Shown: one piece after another, positions 5,411 through 8,675 of the stretch
Layout: each line of letters begins with the position of its first letter
Numbering within the stretch: the stretch's first letter is position 1
DNA from: Bacteroidota bacterium
GTDB taxonomy: Bacteria > Bacteroidota > Bacteroidia > Flavobacteriales > Flavobacteriaceae
Assembly: GCA_006227965.1 (NCBI GenBank)
Contig: SBFL01000381.1
Coordinates: forward strand, 1 to 8,675
Direction: 5' to 3'
DNA length: 8,675 bases
Position numbers and translations under genes: made by a program
The notes under the pieces: generated by a model
Seen by the model: the letters and a program-made list of their open reading frames with translations, nothing else
Database searches by the model: none
Told to the model about the DNA's origin: nothing

Positions 5411-6268
5411 ATGATTTCAGCGGAGAAATTTCAGGAGGAAATCGACCGAATAATTTCCAATGCCCTCAGGGAAGATATCGGAGACGGGGACCACAGTTCC
5501 CTGGCCTGTATCCCGCCCACTGCCATGGGAAAAGCCAAATTGCTGGTGAAGGATAACGGCGTCCTGGCGGGAATCGCCTTTGCCAGACAGGTTTTCCGGG
5601 CCGTGGATGCGGAACTCGAGCTTCAGGTGGAAATCCCGGACGGTGAGCCTGTTCGGCCCGGGGATATCGCTTTCTACATAAGCGGTTCTTCCCGGAGCAT
5701 TCTGCAGGCGGAACGACTTGTGCTGAATGGCATGCAGCGCATGAGTGCGATTGCCACCAGGACCCGCCGCTACGTAAATCTTCTTGAAGGTACCGGGACC
5801 AGGATCCTCGATACGCGCAAAACCACGCCGGGTATCCGCGCCCTGGAAAAATGGGCCGTCAGGATAGGGGGGGGCTCAAACCACCGGTTTGCCCTATATG
5901 ACATGATCATGCTCAAGGACAACCATATCGACTTCGCGGGCGGCGTTACAAGGGCCATTGAAAAAACACAGGCCTACCTGAAAAAACACAACAAAGATCT
6001 GAAGATCATCGTAGAGGCAAGGAACCTCACTGAGGTTTCGGAAATCCTCCGGTCCGGGGGAATCCACCGCATCCTGCTGGACAATTTCAGCCTGGAACAG
6101 ACCCGTGAAGCCGTAAGGATGATCGGTGCAAGATGCCAGACAGAATCCTCCGGGGGGATTACCGAGAAAAACCTGAGGAGTTATGCGGAGTGCGGGGTCA
6201 CCTATATTTCCTCCGGGGCCCTTACCCATTCGGTCTCCAACCTTGATTTAAGCTTAAAGGCACTTTAA
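5411..6268 (+). CDS. nadC: Nicotinate-nucleotide pyrophosphorylase (carboxylating), quinolinate phosphoribosyltransferase
   Basis: Converts quinolinate and PRPP to nicotinate mononucleotide, CO2 and pyrophosphate, the committed entry to NAD in de novo synthesis; cytoplasmic. The 285 residues match the usual family length. Motifs in order: REDIGDGDHSS (20-30), ERLVLNGMQRMSAIAT (101-116), DTRKTTPGIR (134-143), GGGSNHR (153-159), LKDNH (168-172), E202 in VEAR, DN (224-225), SSGGI (246-250), and SGALTHS (268-274); basic residues K137, R138-equivalent position T excepted, H158, R159 and K169 fit the phosphate and quinolinate pocket. The frame is open back to 5315, but the upstream 32 codons do not resemble the family and cover the promoter region, so the ATG at 5411 is chosen. 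Its stop at 6266-6268 is followed immediately by the yihY ATG, implying co-transcription. A run of eight G at 5867-5874 encodes the glycines of GGGSNHR. Confidence 0.96.
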   Translation: MISAEKFQEEIDRIISNALREDIGDGDHSSLACIPPTAMGKAKLLVKDNGVLAGIAFARQVFRAVDAELELQVEIPDGEPVRPGDIAFYISGSSRSILQAERLVLNGMQRMSAIATRTRRYVNLLEGTGTRILDTRKTTPGIRALEKWAVRIGGGSNHRFALYDMIMLKDNHIDFAGGVTRAIEKTQAYLKKHNKDLKIIVEARNLTEVSEILRSGGIHRILLDNFSLEQTREAVRMIGARCQTESSGGITEKNLRSYAECGVTYISSGALTHSVSNLDLSLKAL

Positions 6269-7246
6269 ATGGGCAAATCCCTGTCACAAAAATTAGAGGA
6301 AATACCCCTGGTAAGGTGGCTGGTCATCCTTTTGAAACGGGTGCGCCTCCGGGCATTCGAGGGGATGTCCCTGTTCGATCTGGTGATCTTGTATGTACGC
6401 GGCATAATCAGGGGGGCGCTTTCCACCCGGGCCAGTGCCATTTCCTTCAGCCTGTTCATGGCCATGTTCCCCCTGCTCATCTTTATCATTACCCTGATCC
6501 CATACCTGATACCCTTTGTACAGATAGGGGACGGGAATTTTGAAGAGCAATTCCTGCATTTTTTGGAAACCCTCCTGCCCGAGGCTTCGAAGGACTATAT
6601 TCTGGACATCTATCAGGAACTCAGGAACCAGCGGCGCGGTGGCTGGTTGTCCTCCTCCTTCCTCATATCCATCGTGCTTCTGGCGAACGGGGTAAATGCC
6701 ATTTTCGAAGGGTTCGAAACCAGTTACCATATTGAGCTGACCCGGAATTTTTTCAAACAGTACGCCTATGCACTTATGGTCGGCCTTATCCTGTCCGTGC
6801 TCCTAATTCTGGGAGCCGTTGTATACATGTATTTTGAATTCTATGTGCTGGCCTACCTTCAGGGGATAACCACTGGGACCGTGCTGACGGATTTCACCCC
6901 TCAGGACCTGACATGGATCAGAACAGGACAGCTCCTTGTCTTTGTTTTACTGACCTATCTCACTACTTCCGTTCTCTACTATTTCGGGACTATGGAGGGT
7001 AAAAGAGCCCGGTTCTTTTCTTACGGCGCCCTGATGACCACCTTGCTGATTTTGCTGACCTCCTATCTTTTTGGGATCTATATCGATAGTATTGCCAGGT
7101 ATAATGAACTCTACGGTGCCCTGGGGGGACTCCTGATCCTGATGGTCTATATCTGGCTGAATTCTAACATCCTTTTGCTTGGTTTTGAACTTAATGCGAC
7201 CCTGAACTATCTGCACAAAAACCTGGAGAAAGGTGAGTATCCCTGA
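6269..7246 (+). CDS. yihY: YihY/BrkB family inner-membrane protein
   Basis: Polytopic cytoplasmic-membrane protein of the YihY/BrkB (UPF0761) family; its molecular function is not established. Old names such as ribonuclease BN come from a misassignment and should not be used. The 325 residues show about six hydrophobic segments, near 57-84, 128-147, 166-192, 219-240, 250-272 and 282-307, after a basic amphipathic N-terminus. Family features include the early R-A-S-A-I-S-F-S segment (54-61), a N-x-I-F-E-G-F turn (143-149), and the terminal YNELYGALGG (278-287) followed by G-F-E-L-N-A (305-310), the most conserved part. The start codon directly abuts the nadC stop (no intergenic base), and there is no separate Shine-Dalgarno, so translation is probably coupled to nadC. 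priA follows after 33 bp. Confidence 0.92.
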   Translation: MGKSLSQKLEEIPLVRWLVILLKRVRLRAFEGMSLFDLVILYVRGIIRGALSTRASAISFSLFMAMFPLLIFIITLIPYLIPFVQIGDGNFEEQFLHFLETLLPEASKDYILDIYQELRNQRRGGWLSSSFLISIVLLANGVNAIFEGFETSYHIELTRNFFKQYAYALMVGLILSVLLILGAVVYMYFEFYVLAYLQGITTGTVLTDFTPQDLTWIRTGQLLVFVLLTYLTTSVLYYFGTMEGKRARFFSYGALMTTLLILLTSYLFGIYIDSIARYNELYGALGGLLILMVYIWLNSNILLLGFELNATLNYLHKNLEKGEYP

Positions 7247-7279
7247 ATTAAAGATTCACCTGAGGAAAAGTAGTAACAG

Positions 7280-8675
7280 ATGACCCATTTTGTAGAAGTG
7301 CTCTTACCCATACCCCTGGAACGGAATTTCACCTATTCGGTGACTCCGCAGCAGGCGGCACTCCTTGGGTCCGGGATGCGCGTGGCCGTGCCCTTCGGTA
7401 AAAGCAAGCTCTACACCGGACTTGTACTTTCCCTCCACAATAAGCCCCCGGCGGCCTACGAGGCCAAGGAAGTGTTTCAGATCCTTGATGAGGCCCCCCT
7501 GGTCACGGAATTGCAGGTGAAACACTGGAAATGGATGGCCTCTTATTACATGTGCACCCTGGGGGAAGTTTTCCGGGCTGCCGTGCCGGGTGTTTTCCTG
7601 CTGGAGAGTGAAACCCGGGTATTGCGGGAGCCGGGTTTTGAGCAGATGGCTGCTGACCTGACCGACGTGGAATCTATCATACTGGAGGCCCTGCAAAACC
7701 AGCCTGAACTGAAGGTAGGACAGATAGGGGAGCTGATTGACCGAAAAGGCGTGCTTCCGATCCTCGCGCGCATGTTTCAGAAAAAGGCCATTCGTCTGCG
7801 GGAAGCCCTGGAAGAGGACTACCACCCTAAAATGGCCCGGTTCCTAAGGATTCATCCTCAATATCAGGATGAAAATGCCCTGGAGGAATTGCTTGCAGAC
7901 CTCTCCAGAGCTCCCAAGCAAACCCAGGTGCTGTTGCATTTGTTCCAGTTGCAGCAAGGGCGGCAAAAGCCGGTCAGGGGTCCGGAACTGGAGCAGCGGG
8001 CGGGAACCTCCCGCTCCGTGATCCGGGCCCTGCTGGACAAGGGGATACTCCAGGAATACGACCTGAGGCAGGATCGGGTTGCCTATGAGGGGGATACCCA
8101 TAAACAGGTTCATGCCAGCCTGAATCAAGAACAAAATGAGGCTCTGGAGGGCATCCGGACTTTCTTTGGGTTGGGAAAAACGGTCCTTTTACACGGGGTT
8201 ACCGCATCCGGTAAAACAGAGGTATACAGCCATCTCATTGAGGAATGTACCCGGGGGGGAAAACAGGTTTTATACCTGGTTCCCGAAATTGCGCTCACCG
8301 CCCAGCTACTTCAACGGCTACGCTCCCAGTTCGGAACCAGGGTTGCTGCCTTCCATTCCCGACAAAACCAGCATGAACGGGGGGAAATATGGCATTATGT
8401 TCAGGCAGGGGGAGAAAAGGCGTCTGTTATCCTGGGAGCCCGCTCCGCTCTTTTCCTTCCTTTCAGGGACCTGGGGCTGATCATCGTGGATGAGGAGCAT
8501 GAAAACTCCTACAAGCAATTCGATCCGGCCCCCCGGTATCATGGGAGGGATGGGGCCATAATGCTCGGAGCCCTGTCCGGAGCTAATGTTCTGCTTGGCT
8601 CCGCCACCCCGAGTATTGAAACGTATTTCAACGCCCAAAAGGGAAAATACGGGGTCGTACACCTGCAATACCGAT
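7280..8675 (+). CDS. priA: Primosomal protein N' (PriA) replication-restart helicase, N-terminal part (cut by window end)
   Basis: A 3'-to-5' DNA helicase that recognises abandoned replication forks and D-loops and reloads the replicative helicase. From the ATG at 7280 the frame is open for 465 codons to the window end; family members are around 800 residues, so the C-terminal helicase lobe and the zinc-binding cysteines lie outside. The N-terminal 3' DNA-end-binding domain (1 to about 105) begins F-V-E-V-L-L-P-I-P, with V-A-V-P-F-G-K at 35-41. A winged-helix-like region precedes the helicase core, which has Walker A GVTASGKTE (306-314), Walker B DEEH (404-407) and motif III GSATPS (440-445). 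An in-frame stop at 7274-7276 fixes this ATG as the first possible start. A purine-rich GAGGAAAAG lies just upstream as a possible ribosome-binding site. It is probably the third gene of the nadC-yihY-priA unit. A G7 run occurs at 8253-8259 without breaking the frame. Confidence 0.96.
   Translation, partial: MTHFVEVLLPIPLERNFTYSVTPQQAALLGSGMRVAVPFGKSKLYTGLVLSLHNKPPAAYEAKEVFQILDEAPLVTELQVKHWKWMASYYMCTLGEVFRAAVPGVFLLESETRVLREPGFEQMAADLTDVESIILEALQNQPELKVGQIGELIDRKGVLPILARMFQKKAIRLREALEEDYHPKMARFLRIHPQYQDENALEELLADLSRAPKQTQVLLHLFQLQQGRQKPVRGPELEQRAGTSRSVIRALLDKGILQEYDLRQDRVAYEGDTHKQVHASLNQEQNEALEGIRTFFGLGKTVLLHGVTASGKTEVYSHLIEECTRGGKQVLYLVPEIALTAQLLQRLRSQFGTRVAAFHSRQNQHERGEIWHYVQAGGEKASVILGARSALFLPFRDLGLIIVDEEHENSYKQFDPAPRYHGRDGAIMLGALSGANVLLGSATPSIETYFNAQKGKYGVVHLQYR

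Noticed and set aside
7304..7825. 173-codon minus-strand open frame within priA
   Set aside because: A shadow of the priA frame; the plus strand gives a clear PriA protein across the same bases.
1..8675. Mobile element, CRISPR array, tRNA or rRNA, phage or defence genes
   Set aside because: No direct-repeat arrays, terminal inverted repeats, transposase or nuclease motifs, or tRNA-like cloverleafs were seen; all longer frames belong to recognised housekeeping families.

Overview
The window looks like ordinary chromosomal housekeeping DNA from a member of the Bacteroidota, most likely a moderately GC-rich marine Flavobacteriaceae (a Robiginitalea-like genome would fit; this is inference, not a match). 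Reasons: several intergenic gaps carry flavobacterial-type -7 promoter boxes (TAnnTTTG) and there are few Shine-Dalgarno sites; the serine-biosynthesis gene is a phosphatase-dehydrogenase fusion of the kind seen in flavobacteria; and there is a short lipoprotein with a polar, acidic stretch after the lipid-anchored cysteine. Eight protein genes are supported, six complete and two cut by the window ends. No mobile element, CRISPR array, tRNA or rRNA was seen.

Layout. Positions 1-945 (minus) hold the N-terminal 315 codons of a DEAD-box RNA helicase. Upstream of it on the same strand, at 1075-1662, is the RdgB/HAM1 nucleotide-pool sanitising enzyme. A 50-bp gap with a perfect 16-bp palindrome separates rdgB from a divergent small membrane methyltransferase of the isoprenylcysteine carboxyl methyltransferase type (1713-2177, plus). 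A CHRD-like lipoprotein (2309-2791, plus) follows and ends at a strong intrinsic terminator (2816-2849). Next is a GTG-initiated phosphoserine phosphatase / phosphoglycerate dehydrogenase / ACT fusion (2948-4831, plus), which converges with rlmH (4841-5314, minus) across only 9 bp. Divergent from rlmH is a probable operon nadC - yihY - priA (5411 to the window end, plus), in which nadC and yihY abut with no gap and priA follows after 33 bp.

How the genes work together. They serve separate core functions: RNA remodelling, removal of non-canonical purine nucleotides, serine synthesis from 3-phosphoglycerate, 23S rRNA methylation, NAD synthesis from quinolinate, and replication restart. The links visible here are organisational: two divergent intergenic regions with promoter boxes facing each way (1663-1712 and 5315-5410), and a compact nadC-yihY-priA transcription unit.

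I found no candidate for a previously undescribed system. The observations most worth a second look are the SerB-SerA fusion, the palindrome that places two back-to-back -7 boxes between rdgB and the methyltransferase, three small inverted repeats near promoters, and the diverged metal-type motif in the CHRD-like lipoprotein.
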